A stretch of 32,125 nt of DNA, taken from positions 1 through 32,125 of the forward strand of contig CANQTK010000015.1 in assembly GCA_947626735.1 (NCBI GenBank), written 5' to 3'. The notes beneath the pieces are model-generated. The model had not been told where the DNA came from and made no database searches. It saw only the letters and a list, made by a program, of their open reading frames with translations. The DNA is from an uncultured Clostridia bacterium (GTDB lineage: Bacteria; Bacillota; Clostridia; TANB77; CAG-508). Shown piece after piece: positions 23,830 to 32,089 of this stretch. Within the stretch, counting starts at the first letter, position 1, and every line of letters begins with the position of its first letter. Both the position numbers and the translations under genes were made by a program.

Positions 23830-24948
23830 ATGTTGGCACTATTGATTTTTCTGTTTATTGCAGCAATGGTAGTAATAGGTTTTTCAGTTACAAATGAAGT
23901 ATTGCGGAAGAAAAAAACACAGCTGGAAATACAAATAAACCAAGCGTATGAATGGAGAGTAAACGATCTTAAAAACGAAGTTCAGAAATTGGACGAATAT
24001 ATCCAAAGGGTAAAAAAGGTGAAAAAAATTACGTGGCTAGTTCTATTAGGCCTTTTTGTAATAACAACAATTTTCTCTTCCATATACACCATTGGAGAGC
24101 AAAATTTAGCGGTTGTTACCACCTTTGGAAAAGCAGAAGCCGTTTCTGGAACGGGCGTGCACTTTAAGATACCTTTTATTCAAAAAGTCAAAAAACTAGA
24201 TAGTACCATTCAAGGCTTTGCAATAGGCTACGTAGAAGACACTGAAGAAACGCAAGTAGAAGATAGTTTGATGATTACATCAGATTTCAACTTCGTTAAT
24301 GTAGATTTCTACGTAGAATATCGTATTGATGATCCCATTTTATATCTATATGGCGCATCAAATCCGGAAGAAACGCTTAAAAATATTGCACAAGCGTCCA
24401 TTCGAAACACTATTGGAAGTTACACAGTAGATAGTGTATTAACAACTGGGAAAAGCGAAATTCAATCTGTCATCAAGGAAGATATTATAAGAGAACTGCA
24501 AAATACAAAAACTGGGTTAACACTTATTAATATTACCATCCAAGATGCAGAACCGCCTACTGAACAAGTATCGCAAGCCTTTAAAGGTGTAGAAACAGCG
24601 AAACAGCAAGCAGATAGCATGCTCAATAAAGCCGGGCAATACAAGAATGAGCAGATTCCCAAAGCAGATGCAGATGCAGACGCCATTATCAAAGAGGCAG
24701 AAGCAACGAAGCAGGAACGAATTGATGAGGCAACTGGTGAAGTAGCTCTCTTTAACGCAATGTATGAAGAGTACAAAAAAGATCCAGACGTTTCCAAAAT
24801 TCGAATGTACTATGAAGCAATGGAAGAATTGATGCCAAACCTAAAGATTATTATCAATGGTACCAACTCTGAAATTAAGCCTATTATAGTGCAAGAAGGG
24901 GATACAGCTACAAAAGGAACAACATCAGCAACACAGGGAGGAAACTAA
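23830..24948 (+). CDS. hflK: HflK-like SPFH/prohibitin-domain membrane protein
   Basis: A 372-aa member of the SPFH/band-7 family. HflK with HflC forms a membrane cage around the FtsH protease in Gram-negative bacteria; in Firmicutes such pairs are less studied. There is a membrane helix at the N-terminus (LLIFLFIAAMVVIGFSV), a charged coil, a second helix near 73-95, then the SPFH domain (EQNLAVVTTFGKAEAVSGTG, then VHFKIPFIQKV) and a long helical Ala/Gln-rich region (ADADADAIIKEAEATKQERI). The double N-terminal helix is unusual compared with the single helix of E. coli HflK. It contains an in-frame CGG read as Arg (VLRKK). It looks less AT-rich than its neighbours. It is 1 bp from hflC. Confidence 0.88.
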   Translation: MLALLIFLFIAAMVVIGFSVTNEVLRKKKTQLEIQINQAYEWRVNDLKNEVQKLDEYIQRVKKVKKITWLVLLGLFVITTIFSSIYTIGEQNLAVVTTFGKAEAVSGTGVHFKIPFIQKVKKLDSTIQGFAIGYVEDTEETQVEDSLMITSDFNFVNVDFYVEYRIDDPILYLYGASNPEETLKNIAQASIRNTIGSYTVDSVLTTGKSEIQSVIKEDIIRELQNTKTGLTLINITIQDAEPPTEQVSQAFKGVETAKQQADSMLNKAGQYKNEQIPKADADADAIIKEAEATKQERIDEATGEVALFNAMYEEYKKDPDVSKIRMYYEAMEELMPNLKIIINGTNSEIKPIIVQEGDTATKGTTSATQGGN

Positions 24949-24949
24949 T

Positions 24950-25864
24950 ATGAAGGTAAAGTTAAAAATTACAGCAGGCATTGTAGTTATAATTGGAATC
25001 ATCATTTTCCTTAACAGCAGATTCATTTTGCAAGAAGATGAATATGGCTTGGTAAAAGAGTTAGGAAAAGTAGTTACGGTCAAAGAAGAGGCCGGCTGGT
25101 ACTTCAAAACGCCTTTCATACAATCGATTGTTACACTTCCTAAGGAAGATCAGTTGTACGATTTGGCATCTTCTGATGTTATCACATCAGACAAAAAGTC
25201 CATGATAGCAGACTGTTACGTAATATGGAAAATTTCAGATCCGCTGACCTACTATCAGACGTTAAAGTCTTCCATCTCTAATGCTGAAAGTAGAATTGAT
25301 ATTACGGTATACAATGCAATGAAAAACGTAATATCTTCTATCACGCAGGAGCAAGTTATCCAAGGAAAAGATGGAACTCTCTCAGACGCTATATTAAGCA
25401 AACTTGGCGATCAGGCTATGGATCAATATGGAATAACCATCGTTAAAGTGGAGATGAAACTTTTGGACTTGCCATCTGATAACAAAGCAGCAGTCTATGA
25501 ACGTATGATTTCCGAAAGAAACAAGATTGCAGCACAGTACACAGCAGAAGGACAATCCGATGCGCAGCAAATCCAGAACGATGTAGACTACCAAGTAAGA
25601 GTTGTACTATCTGATGCAGAAAAGAAAGCCAAGACAATTATTGCAGAAGGCGAAGCAGAGTATATGAAAATTATACAGCAAGCCTATGGAAACAAAGAAA
25701 GAAAGGAATTCTATGAATTTTTGCGTGGCTTAGAAGCAACCAAGGCATCGTTAAAAGAAGGAACAATGGTCATCATTGATGAAGAATATCCCATTGTAAA
25801 CAATCTTAAACTGCCAGAAGAGGAAACAAGCCAGACGGTAACGTCAGATGAAGTAGCACAATAA
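24950..25864 (+). CDS. hflC: HflC-like SPFH/prohibitin-domain membrane protein
   Basis: A 304-aa partner of the preceding protein. One N-terminal membrane helix (ITAGIVVIIGIIIFLNSRFI) anchors it. An SPFH domain follows (EDEYGLVKELGKVVTVKEEA, then GWYFKTPFIQSI), then the conserved RISERNK/AAQYTAEGQSDAQ helix (here MISERNKIAAQYTAEGQSDA) and IIAEGEAEYMKI. The gene follows hflK with one intervening base, and GGAGG lies before its ATG, so the pair is an operon. A function in membrane protein quality control is inferred from the family. Confidence 0.92.
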   Translation: MKVKLKITAGIVVIIGIIIFLNSRFILQEDEYGLVKELGKVVTVKEEAGWYFKTPFIQSIVTLPKEDQLYDLASSDVITSDKKSMIADCYVIWKISDPLTYYQTLKSSISNAESRIDITVYNAMKNVISSITQEQVIQGKDGTLSDAILSKLGDQAMDQYGITIVKVEMKLLDLPSDNKAAVYERMISERNKIAAQYTAEGQSDAQQIQNDVDYQVRVVLSDAEKKAKTIIAEGEAEYMKIIQQAYGNKERKEFYEFLRGLEATKASLKEGTMVIIDEEYPIVNNLKLPEEETSQTVTSDEVAQ

Positions 25865-25881
25865 AATATTTCTTGTTAAAG

Positions 25882-25911
25882 TAGGGACCTACAATGTAGG
25901 TCTCTATTTTT
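25882..25911 (+). terminator. Terminator after hflC
   Basis: TAGGGACCTA (25882-25891) pairs with TAGGTCTCTA (25897-25906) through one G-T pair, then T5. Confidence 0.75.
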
Positions 25912-26203
25912 GCACTTTACAGATTATTTAAAAAATTCACATACCTCTTACATTTAATTCTTCTGTACCAAGCAATATAAACTTGAACATGTTCTATTTA
26001 CAATAAAGTTAGTAATCAAATACCTTTCCTTCTAATTTAATCTGCAATATTATAATAGTTAATAGAGGTTTCATAAAGCATATTACCAGATTATGTTAAA
26101 AAAGAAAAAATCTTCTAACACAAAGTTACCATTATACAAAAAGCAGAATACAATATACAAGAATGATGTTTAACATTCAAAAAATAAGAAAGGAGAAAGA
26201 AAA
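25912..26203. other. AT-rich gap before the binding-protein gene
   Basis: No ORF is convincing here. A GAACATGTTC palindrome lies near 25985-25994. TATACA- and TATAAT-like words near 26050 and 26130 could be promoter elements, but none has a good paired -35. AGGAG at 26191-26195 is the binding site of the next gene. Confidence 0.5.
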
Positions 26204-27214
26204 GTGAAAAAATATTTCATCATTGCACTAATTATTGTACTTATCATAGCAGGAGTGATTGTCTACTTTGTAACAAGACAAGATACCACCACTGCTTCTT
26301 TAACCAAAATACGATTAAATGAAGTAACACGTTCTGTCTTTTATGCCCCACAATATGTTGCCATAGCTAAAGGCTTCATGGAAGAAGAAGGTTTAGAAAT
26401 TGAAATGACCACAGGGCAAGGTGCAGACAAAGTAATGACGGCAGTACTTGCAGGACAAAGCGACATTGGATTTGCAGGACCAGAAGCATCAATTTACGTA
26501 TATAACGAAGGAAAAGAAGACTATTGCGAAGTTTTTGCTCAATTAACACAAAAAGATGGTTCCTTCTTGGTAAGCCGTGAACCAACCGACAACTTTAGTT
26601 GGCAAGACTTAAAAGGGAAAACTGTCATTCCTGGTAGAAAAGGGGGAGTTCCATACATGACGTTTGAATATGTGCTAAAACAAAATGGAATCAACCCACA
26701 AACCGACTTGATTTTAGATGATAGCATTAAATTTGACCTAATGGCAGGAGCCTTTTCTGGAGGAACCGCAGACTATGTAACTTTATTTGAACCAACCGCA
26801 ACTATGACAGAGCAAGCAGGAAAAGGTTATGTAGTAGCATCTGTTGGAGAAGCCTCTGGTGAAATACCATACACAGCTTACTTTGCAAGCAAAAGTTATA
26901 TCGAAGAAAATAGCGATATTATTCAAAAATTCACCAATGCCATCTATAAAGGACAAAAATGGGTAGCAGAACATAGCATGCAAGAAGTTGCAGAAGCAAT
27001 ACAAAGTTTCTTCCCAGACACCGATGTGGAATTGTTAGCACAAGTATTACAAAGTTATAAAGACATTGACGCATGGAAAACAGATCCCGTTATGAAAGAA
27101 GAATCTTATAATTTACTACAAACCGTTATGGAAGAAGCAGGAGAACTAGAACAAAGAGCACCATTTGAGAAAGTCATTAACAATAGCTATGCCCAAAAAG
27201 CAATGGAACAATAA
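26204..27214 (+). CDS. NMT1/SsuA-type ABC substrate-binding protein
   Basis: A 336-aa periplasmic-binding-type protein starting at GTG, set by AGGAG 8 bp upstream. Residues 4-23 form a membrane helix (YFIIALIIVLIIAGVIVYFV), but there is no lipobox cysteine, so it seems tethered by an uncleaved helix rather than a lipid, which is unusual for a Firmicute binding protein. The mature part has the family pattern RSVFYAPQYVAIAKGFMEEE, GQGADKVMTAVLAGQSDIGF, DLKGKTVIPGRKGGVPYMTF and FEPTATM. Relatives bind nitrate, sulfonates, or pyrimidine vitamin precursors. It is the likely third part of the importer at 22037-23574, although hflK-hflC lies between them. Confidence 0.9.
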   Translation: MKKYFIIALIIVLIIAGVIVYFVTRQDTTTASLTKIRLNEVTRSVFYAPQYVAIAKGFMEEEGLEIEMTTGQGADKVMTAVLAGQSDIGFAGPEASIYVYNEGKEDYCEVFAQLTQKDGSFLVSREPTDNFSWQDLKGKTVIPGRKGGVPYMTFEYVLKQNGINPQTDLILDDSIKFDLMAGAFSGGTADYVTLFEPTATMTEQAGKGYVVASVGEASGEIPYTAYFASKSYIEENSDIIQKFTNAIYKGQKWVAEHSMQEVAEAIQSFFPDTDVELLAQVLQSYKDIDAWKTDPVMKEESYNLLQTVMEEAGELEQRAPFEKVINNSYAQKAMEQ

Positions 27215-27217
27215 AAA

Positions 27218-27290
27218 CTGTTTTTGGGGACGGAGGAAAAAAACAGGTAAAAGTCTAAATATTTGTACAATAGGGACGCCCTTTTGCCTC
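27218..27290. repeat. GGGGACG repeat/hairpin region
   Basis: CTGTTTTT (27218-27225) pairs with AAAAACAG (27239-27246) around a GGGGACGGAGG loop, and AGGGACGCCCT follows near 27273. The GGGAC words resemble those at 21911-22011 on the other side of the transporter/hflKC block. Confidence 0.4.
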
Positions 27291-27309
27291 ATTGAAATAG
27301 GATAAGATA

Positions 27310-27357
27310 AAAATAGAAAATAGTCTACTATAAAAATAGCAGACTATTTTCTATTTT
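27310..27357. terminator. Bidirectional terminator between convergent genes
   Basis: A perfect 17-bp stem: 27310-27326 (AAAATAGAAAATAGTCT) with 27341-27357. It serves the binding-protein gene and the convergent Crp-type gene. Confidence 0.85.
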
Positions 27358-27405
27358 ACTTTACCAATATTCTAATTTTTTAATACTTCATTTTCGTTTA
27401 AAATC

Positions 27406-28023
27406 CTAATACAATAGCTTAATTTTATTTCCTTCTTTAAAAATGAAACCTTCATCAATTAAACTCTTTATTTCTCTCATCATGGCACTTCTATCAACAC
27501 TTAAATAATCAGCTAAAGTAGTTAAAGAAAAAGGAAGAGTAATATTTTTACTAAAACTTTTTTTAGATAAAATAGAAAAATAACTAAGCAATTTTTCTCG
27601 AATTGTTCTTTTCGATAAAATTTCAATTCTCGTATTTTGATGAATAGTTTTATTCAAAATTAAATCTAAAAGAGAAGAGACCAAAGTAGCATGAAATTTA
27701 CAATTCGTTTTACATTTTACTTGAATATCATCATATAAAAACAAGAAAGCTTCACACTCTTCCGTTGCTAAAACAAAAAGTTCATTATTTGTATTAACAG
27801 GGTAGAAGGCTTCTCCAAAAATATCATTTTGACTAAAATTATCAATAATATCTTTATTACCATTTAAATCATAACGAATTAAATCTGCTTTTCCAGAAAG
27901 TAAGATACAAATTTGTCTTCTTTTTTCCATATAGGTCGTAATAATGCTACCTTTTGGAAAAAATTTTTTTTGCATCTTAACACAATTAGAAGAAATAGTA
28001 TTAATAATATCTGAAACCTCCAT
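27406..28023 (-). CDS. Crp/Fnr-family transcriptional regulator
   Basis: About 205 aa. An N-terminal cyclic-nucleotide-binding-type beta roll (FPKGSIITTYMEKRRQICIL, then LSGKADLIRYDLNGNKDI and NDIFGEAF) precedes a dimer helix and a C-terminal winged helix with HTH TLADYLSVDRSAMMREIKSL. The ATG at 28023 is preferred to the TTG at 28041 because GGTAGG lies between them. FNR-type CxxC cluster cysteines are not arranged as in FNR, so the signal is unknown; scattered cysteines leave redox sensing possible. It is divergent from nrdD, with two dyad operators in the gap, which makes it the likely regulator of nrdDG and of itself. Confidence 0.92.
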   Translation of the reverse strand: MEVSDIINTISSNCVKMQKKFFPKGSIITTYMEKRRQICILLSGKADLIRYDLNGNKDIIDNFSQNDIFGEAFYPVNTNNELFVLATEECEAFLFLYDDIQVKCKTNCKFHATLVSSLLDLILNKTIHQNTRIEILSKRTIREKLLSYFSILSKKSFSKNITLPFSLTTLADYLSVDRSAMMREIKSLIDEGFIFKEGNKIKLLY

Positions 28024-28093
28024 AGAAAAACCTACCTTCAACGTTAAATTTTGAAAAAGTTTGTCAAAAACTAGCTGTTTCTATTATGTTAAG

Positions 28094-28122
28094 ATTATAC
28101 ACTAAAAGCCTTGCTATTGCAA
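28094..28122 (-). promoter_or_regulatory. Regulator promoter overlapped by an operator
   Basis: Reverse strand: TTGCAA (28122-28117), 17 bp, TATAAT (28099-28094). The dyad TTGC-TATT-GCAA occupies 28111-28122 and covers the -35, as expected for self-repression. Confidence 0.6.
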
Positions 28123-28223
28123 CAAAAAACGACAAAAAAAATTTGTCATGAAAATGTAATATTTTAAATTTTCTTAGAAATATAAAGCTTACGAATAAAA
28201 AGAAAAAATATTTTTTAAAATTG

Positions 28224-28263
28224 TTGCAAATGCAACAGAATTCATCAAAAGTTTTTATATAAT
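28224..28263 (+). promoter_or_regulatory. nrdD promoter with an activator-type operator
   Basis: TATAAT at 28258-28263 has no -35 at the correct distance. Instead the dyad TTGC-AAAT-GCAA (28224-28235) is centred about 41 bp before the predicted start site near 28270. That is the class II position used by Crp/Fnr activators. Confidence 0.6.
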
Positions 28264-28304
28264 AAGAACATAACAAAATGAAATTAGGGGGAGGAAATAA
28301 AGCA

Positions 28305-30431
28305 ATGAAAGTAATAAAAAGAGATGGAAGAGCAGTTGATTATAATCGAGAAAAAATTGCAACAGCAATTGAAAAAGCAAACAATGAAGTAAAAGGAAAA
28401 GAAAAAATTACAAAAGAAGAAATTAAGCAAATTATTAAATATATCGAAGATCTTGATAAAAAGAGAATTTTAGTAGAAGACATCCAAGACATTATTGAAC
28501 AACAATTAATGGATCGAAAAAAGTTTGAACTTGCTAAAAAATACATGATTTATCGTTACACAAGAGCCCTAGTAAGAAAGGCAAATACAACCGATGAATC
28601 TATTTTAGGGTTAATTAAAAATCAAAACAAAGAATTATTAGAAGAAAATTCTAACAAAAATGCTGTTTTAGCTTCTACCCAAAGAGATTATATTGCAGGG
28701 GAAGTTTCTAAAGACTTAACCAAAAGAATTTTATTACCAGAAAAAATTACAAAAGCACATGAAGAAGGTGTTTTACACTTTCATGATATGGACTATTTCC
28801 TACAACCAATTTTCAATTGTTGTTTAATTAATATTGGGGATATGCTAGATAATGGAACTGTAATGAATGGAAAATTAATTGAATCTCCAAAAAGTTTCCA
28901 AGTAGTTTGTACAGTTATGACACAAATTATTGCAGCAGTAGCGTCTAACCAATATGGTGGACAATCTGTTGATATTAGTCACTTAGGAAGATATGCAAGA
29001 AAAAGTTATGAAAAATTTAAAGAAGAATATACAGAAGAATTTGGTGACGAATTAAGTGAAGAAATGATAGAAAGATTAACCAACCAAAGACTAAAAAAAG
29101 AAATTGCAGCAGGTGTTCAAACGATTCAATACCAAATTAACACTTTAATGACGACGAATGGGCAATCTCCATTTGTTACTTTATTCTTAAATTTAAAGAA
29201 AGATGATCCATACATTAAAGAAAATGCTATGATTATCGAAGAAATTATTAAGCAAAGATACCAAGGAATCAAAAACGAAAAAGGAGTATATGTTACACCT
29301 GCTTTCCCAAAACTAGTTTATGTATTAGACGAGCATAACTGCTTAAAAGGGGGAGAATACGACTACTTAACGAAACTAGCTGTAAAATGCTCTGCCAAAA
29401 GATTATACCCAGACTATATTTCCGCAAAAAAGATGCGTGAAAATTATGAAGGAAATGTCTTTAGTCCAATGGGATGTAGAAGCTTCTTATCACCTTGGAA
29501 AGACGAAAATGGAGAATATAAATTTGAAGGAAGATTTAACCAAGGTGTGGTTAGTATCAATTTACCTCAAATTGGTATTATTGCAGACGGCGATGAAGAA
29601 AAATTCTGGAAATTATTAGATGAAAGACTAGAACTATGTAAAGAAGCCTTAATGTGTAGGCATTATGCATTACTTGGAACGTTAAGTAATACGAGTCCAA
29701 TTCACTGGAGATACGGAGCAATCGCTCGTATGCAACCAGGAGAAAAAATCGATAAATTATTAAAAGGTGGTTATTCTACTCTTTCTTTAGGCTACATTGG
29801 TATTTATGAAGTAACGAAAGCCATGAAAGGCGTATCTCATACCACAGAAGAAGGACATGATTTTGCCATAAGAGTGATGAAACATTTAAGAGAAGCAACG
29901 GATAGATGGAAAAAAGAAACAGGTCTTGGCTTTGCTTTATATGGAACACCAGCAGAAAGTTTATGCTATCGTTTTGCTAGAATTGATAAAGAAAGATTTG
30001 GCGAAATTAAGGACATCACCGATAAAGGTTATTACACAAACTCTTATCATGTTGATGTAAGAGAAGAAATTGATGCTTTCAAAAAATTGTCTTTTGAAAG
30101 TGAGTTCCAAACCATCTCTTCTGGTGGAGCTATTTCTTATATTGAAATACCAAACATGAGACATAACCTAAAAGCTTTAGAAGATGTAGTAAGATTTATT
30201 TACGACAACATTCAATATGCAGAATTTAATACAAAATCAGACTATTGCCATGTTTGTGGATTCGACGGAGAAATTATCATTAATGACAATTTAGAATGGG
30301 AATGCCCAAACTGTGGAAATAAGGATAAAAACAAAATGAACGTAACAAGACGTACTTGTGGCTACTTAGGAGAAAACTTCTGGAATGAAGGAAAAACAAA
30401 AGAAATTAAGTCAAGAGTATTACACTTATAA
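28305..30431 (+). CDS. nrdD: Anaerobic ribonucleoside-triphosphate reductase
   Basis: About 708 aa. This class III reductase makes deoxynucleotides without oxygen by glycyl-radical chemistry. An N-terminal ATP-cone (MKVIKRDGRAVDYNREKIAT) senses ATP/dATP. The large barrel includes HFHDMDYFLQPIFNCCLINI and SPMGCRSFLSPW. The C-terminus has the zinc site CHVCGFDG/CPNCG and the glycyl-radical loop TRRTCGYLGENFW. The ATG at 28305 is chosen because GGGGGAGG lies between it and the ATG at 28278. It works with NrdG, encoded 89 bp downstream, and is probably activated by the divergent Crp-type protein. Confidence 0.97.
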   Translation: MKVIKRDGRAVDYNREKIATAIEKANNEVKGKEKITKEEIKQIIKYIEDLDKKRILVEDIQDIIEQQLMDRKKFELAKKYMIYRYTRALVRKANTTDESILGLIKNQNKELLEENSNKNAVLASTQRDYIAGEVSKDLTKRILLPEKITKAHEEGVLHFHDMDYFLQPIFNCCLINIGDMLDNGTVMNGKLIESPKSFQVVCTVMTQIIAAVASNQYGGQSVDISHLGRYARKSYEKFKEEYTEEFGDELSEEMIERLTNQRLKKEIAAGVQTIQYQINTLMTTNGQSPFVTLFLNLKKDDPYIKENAMIIEEIIKQRYQGIKNEKGVYVTPAFPKLVYVLDEHNCLKGGEYDYLTKLAVKCSAKRLYPDYISAKKMRENYEGNVFSPMGCRSFLSPWKDENGEYKFEGRFNQGVVSINLPQIGIIADGDEEKFWKLLDERLELCKEALMCRHYALLGTLSNTSPIHWRYGAIARMQPGEKIDKLLKGGYSTLSLGYIGIYEVTKAMKGVSHTTEEGHDFAIRVMKHLREATDRWKKETGLGFALYGTPAESLCYRFARIDKERFGEIKDITDKGYYTNSYHVDVREEIDAFKKLSFESEFQTISSGGAISYIEIPNMRHNLKALEDVVRFIYDNIQYAEFNTKSDYCHVCGFDGEIIINDNLEWECPNCGNKDKNKMNVTRRTCGYLGENFWNEGKTKEIKSRVLHL

Positions 30432-30455
30432 TATATAACACAATCAAACTAACGT

Positions 30456-30499
30456 GGAACACCCCCTATTCTTAAAACATGAAGGAGAAGGGGTGTCCC
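30456..30499 (+). promoter_or_regulatory. nrdD-nrdG intergenic hairpin
   Basis: GGAACACCCC (30456-30465) pairs with GGGGTGTCCC (30490-30499), with one mismatch in ten. No T run follows. It may stabilise the nrdD message or attenuate nrdG. Confidence 0.5.
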
Positions 30500-30520
30500 C
30501 ATTAAAAAAAGGAGTAAACC

Positions 30521-31066
30521 ATGAAATATGCTAAAATAAAAAATTGTGATGTAGCTAATGGACCGGGAGTTCGCGTATCTTTATTTGTAAGTGGTTGTAA
30601 CCATCACTGTAAAAACTGCTTTAATAAAGAAGCATGGGATTTCAATTACGGAGATGATTTTACACAAAAAGAGGAACAAGAAATTATAGAAGATTTAAAG
30701 CCAGATTATATTACAGGACTAAGCCTTCTAGGAGGAGAGCCATTTGAACAGGTAAATCAAGAAAGACTAGTTTCACTTATTCAAAATGTAAAACAAAACT
30801 ATCCCAACAAAGAAATATGGTGTTATACAGGTTTTACCTTTGACACACAAATTTTAGGACAAATGATAAAAGAAGAGCATAGACAAACCACAAAACAAAT
30901 GCTAGAAAACATCGATTATATTGTCGATGGGAAATTTGTAGAAGAACTAAAAGATCCAAAATTAAGATTTCGAGGTTCTAGCAATCAAAGAATTATTGAT
31001 GTAAAAAAGAGCCTAGCACAAAATCAAATCGTTATCTGGGACGGATTAGACAAAGATGTAGGTTAA
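30521..31066 (+). CDS. nrdG: Anaerobic ribonucleotide reductase activase
   Basis: A 181-aa radical-SAM enzyme that generates the glycyl radical on NrdD. The iron-sulfur motif CNHHCKNC (CxxxCxxC) is in VSGCNHHCKNCFNKEAWDF, and GGEPFEQ supplies the SAM-binding GGE. The downstream YTGFTFD, VDGKF and LRFRGSSNQRIIDV segments are characteristic. AAAGGAG precedes the ATG. It is probably co-transcribed with nrdD across a hairpin. Confidence 0.96.
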   Translation: MKYAKIKNCDVANGPGVRVSLFVSGCNHHCKNCFNKEAWDFNYGDDFTQKEEQEIIEDLKPDYITGLSLLGGEPFEQVNQERLVSLIQNVKQNYPNKEIWCYTGFTFDTQILGQMIKEEHRQTTKQMLENIDYIVDGKFVEELKDPKLRFRGSSNQRIIDVKKSLAQNQIVIWDGLDKDVG

Positions 31067-31082
31067 AATATCAAACCCCCTA

Positions 31083-31112
31083 TTGACAAAAAACTATATT
31101 TTAAGATATAAT
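31083..31112 (+). promoter_or_regulatory. rpsU promoter
   Basis: TTGACA (31083-31088), 18 bp, TATAAT (31107-31112): both hexamers perfect. GGAAGGAGGGG follows before the ATG. Confidence 0.85.
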
Positions 31113-31182
31113 ACGTAGCATAAAAGGAAAAAACATATTCCGAACAAAAAAGAGCCGTTACTGGAAGGAGGGGAATATTGAA

Positions 31183-31353
31183 ATGTCAGAGATTAAAGTG
31201 AATAATGGAAATATAGAAGACGCCTTAAAAAGATTCAAAAGACAATGTGCAAGAAATGGCGTGTTACAAGAGGTACGTAAAAGAGAACACTATGAAAAAC
31301 CAAGTGTAAAAAGAAAGAAAAAATCAGAGGCTGCAAGAAAAAGAAAATTTTAA
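31183..31353 (+). CDS. rpsU: Small ribosomal subunit protein bS21
   Basis: A 56-aa protein read directly from the [59 protein letters not shown]. This is full-length S21, with the usual basic C-terminus. It has a very strong promoter and ribosome binding site, fitting a ribosomal protein. S21 lies near the Shine-Dalgarno helix in the 30S platform. The following yqeY gene is a common neighbour in Firmicutes. Confidence 0.97.
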   Translation: MSEIKVNNGNIEDALKRFKRQCARNGVLQEVRKREHYEKPSVKRKKKSEAARKRKF

Positions 31354-31376
31354 AGAAAGAAAAGAGGTTGTAAGTT

Positions 31377-31416
31377 AAAGGTTAGAAATAAGCCATAATT
31401 TTCAACCTTTTTTTAT
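31377..31416 (+). terminator. Terminator after rpsU
   Basis: AAAGGTT-A-GAAA (31377-31388) pairs with TTTC-AACCTTT (31400-31410), then a T run. Confidence 0.65.
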
Positions 31417-31458
31417 TTTAAAAAATAAGGGTGATAACATATAAAGGAGAGAGAAAGT

Positions 31459-31899
31459 ATGTTAAAAGAAAAATTATTAGAAGATATGAAAAATTCTATG
31501 AAAGAGAAAAATGTCATTCGTAAAAACGTCATTCAAATGGTAAGAGCAGCTATTTTACAAGTAGAAAAAGACAAACAAGTGGAAGTAAATGACGAGCAAA
31601 TTCTAGAAATTATTGCCAAAGAATCTAAAAAGAGAAAAGACGCTTTGTCCGATTATGAAAAAAGTGGAAGAGAAGATTTAATTTCTGAAATAAAACAAGA
31701 AATTGAAATTTTAGCAGAATATTTACCAAAACCATTAACAAGAGAAGAAATTGAAAAAATCATAGAAGAAGTAATAGCAAGTGTAGGTGCTACTTCCATG
31801 AAAGATATGGGACCTGTCATGAAAGAAGCAAAAGCCAAAATAGGTCCTGCAGCAGACGGCAAAACCATCAATGAAATTGTAAAAGAAAAATTAAGTTAA
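31459..31899 (+). CDS. yqeY: GatB/YqeY domain protein
   Basis: A 146-aa YqeY-family protein, related to the tail domain of the GatB amidotransferase subunit that contacts tRNA. The start is MLKEKLLEDMKNSMKEKNVI. ISEIKQEIEILAEYLPKPLT lies in the middle, and the end (MGPVMKEAKAKIGPAADGKT) matches the family motif MGxVMxxLxxxxxGRADG. AGGAGAGAG precedes the ATG. A link to tRNA or translation is likely, but the exact role is unknown. Confidence 0.95.
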   Translation: MLKEKLLEDMKNSMKEKNVIRKNVIQMVRAAILQVEKDKQVEVNDEQILEIIAKESKKRKDALSDYEKSGREDLISEIKQEIEILAEYLPKPLTREEIEKIIEEVIASVGATSMKDMGPVMKEAKAKIGPAADGKTINEIVKEKLS

Positions 31900-31901
31900 A
31901 G

Positions 31902-31947
31902 AAAAAAGAATAATTGTGAGAAATAATCATAATTATTCTTTTTTTGT
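31902..31947 (+). terminator. Terminator after yqeY
   Basis: AAAAAAGAATAATT (31902-31915) pairs with AATTATTCTTTTTT (31931-31944). Confidence 0.85.
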
Positions 31948-31983
31948 ACGAAAAAAAGAATCCTAAATATCCTTTATAATCTC

Positions 31984-32089
31984 TTGTATAAATTTTCCAT
32001 TTTGTATTATAATAAGAAAAGAAAATAAAAATCTTAAATAGGTATATTAGGAGAGAAGGTTGAAAAATAATATAGGAAAAAGTCCATAA
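31984..32089 (+). promoter_or_regulatory. Promoter and short reading frame at the window end
   Basis: TTGTAT (31984-31989), 18 bp, TATAAT (32008-32013). AGGAG (32049-32053) then precedes a TTG at 32060 that opens only a 9-codon frame ending at 32089. It may be a leader peptide or the leader of a gene beyond the window; nothing longer is visible. Confidence 0.4.

Noticed and set aside
17971-23909. CGG always acting as a shift signal
   Set aside because: Five CGG codons in the coiled-coil gene, the 20268 gene and hflK keep sensible frames as Arg. At the first, a shift would give an immediate stop.
25985-25994. GAACATGTTC as a LexA (SOS) box
   Set aside because: The Firmicute box needs GAAC-N4-GTTC. 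This palindrome has only two bases between the half-sites and no DNA-repair gene next to it.
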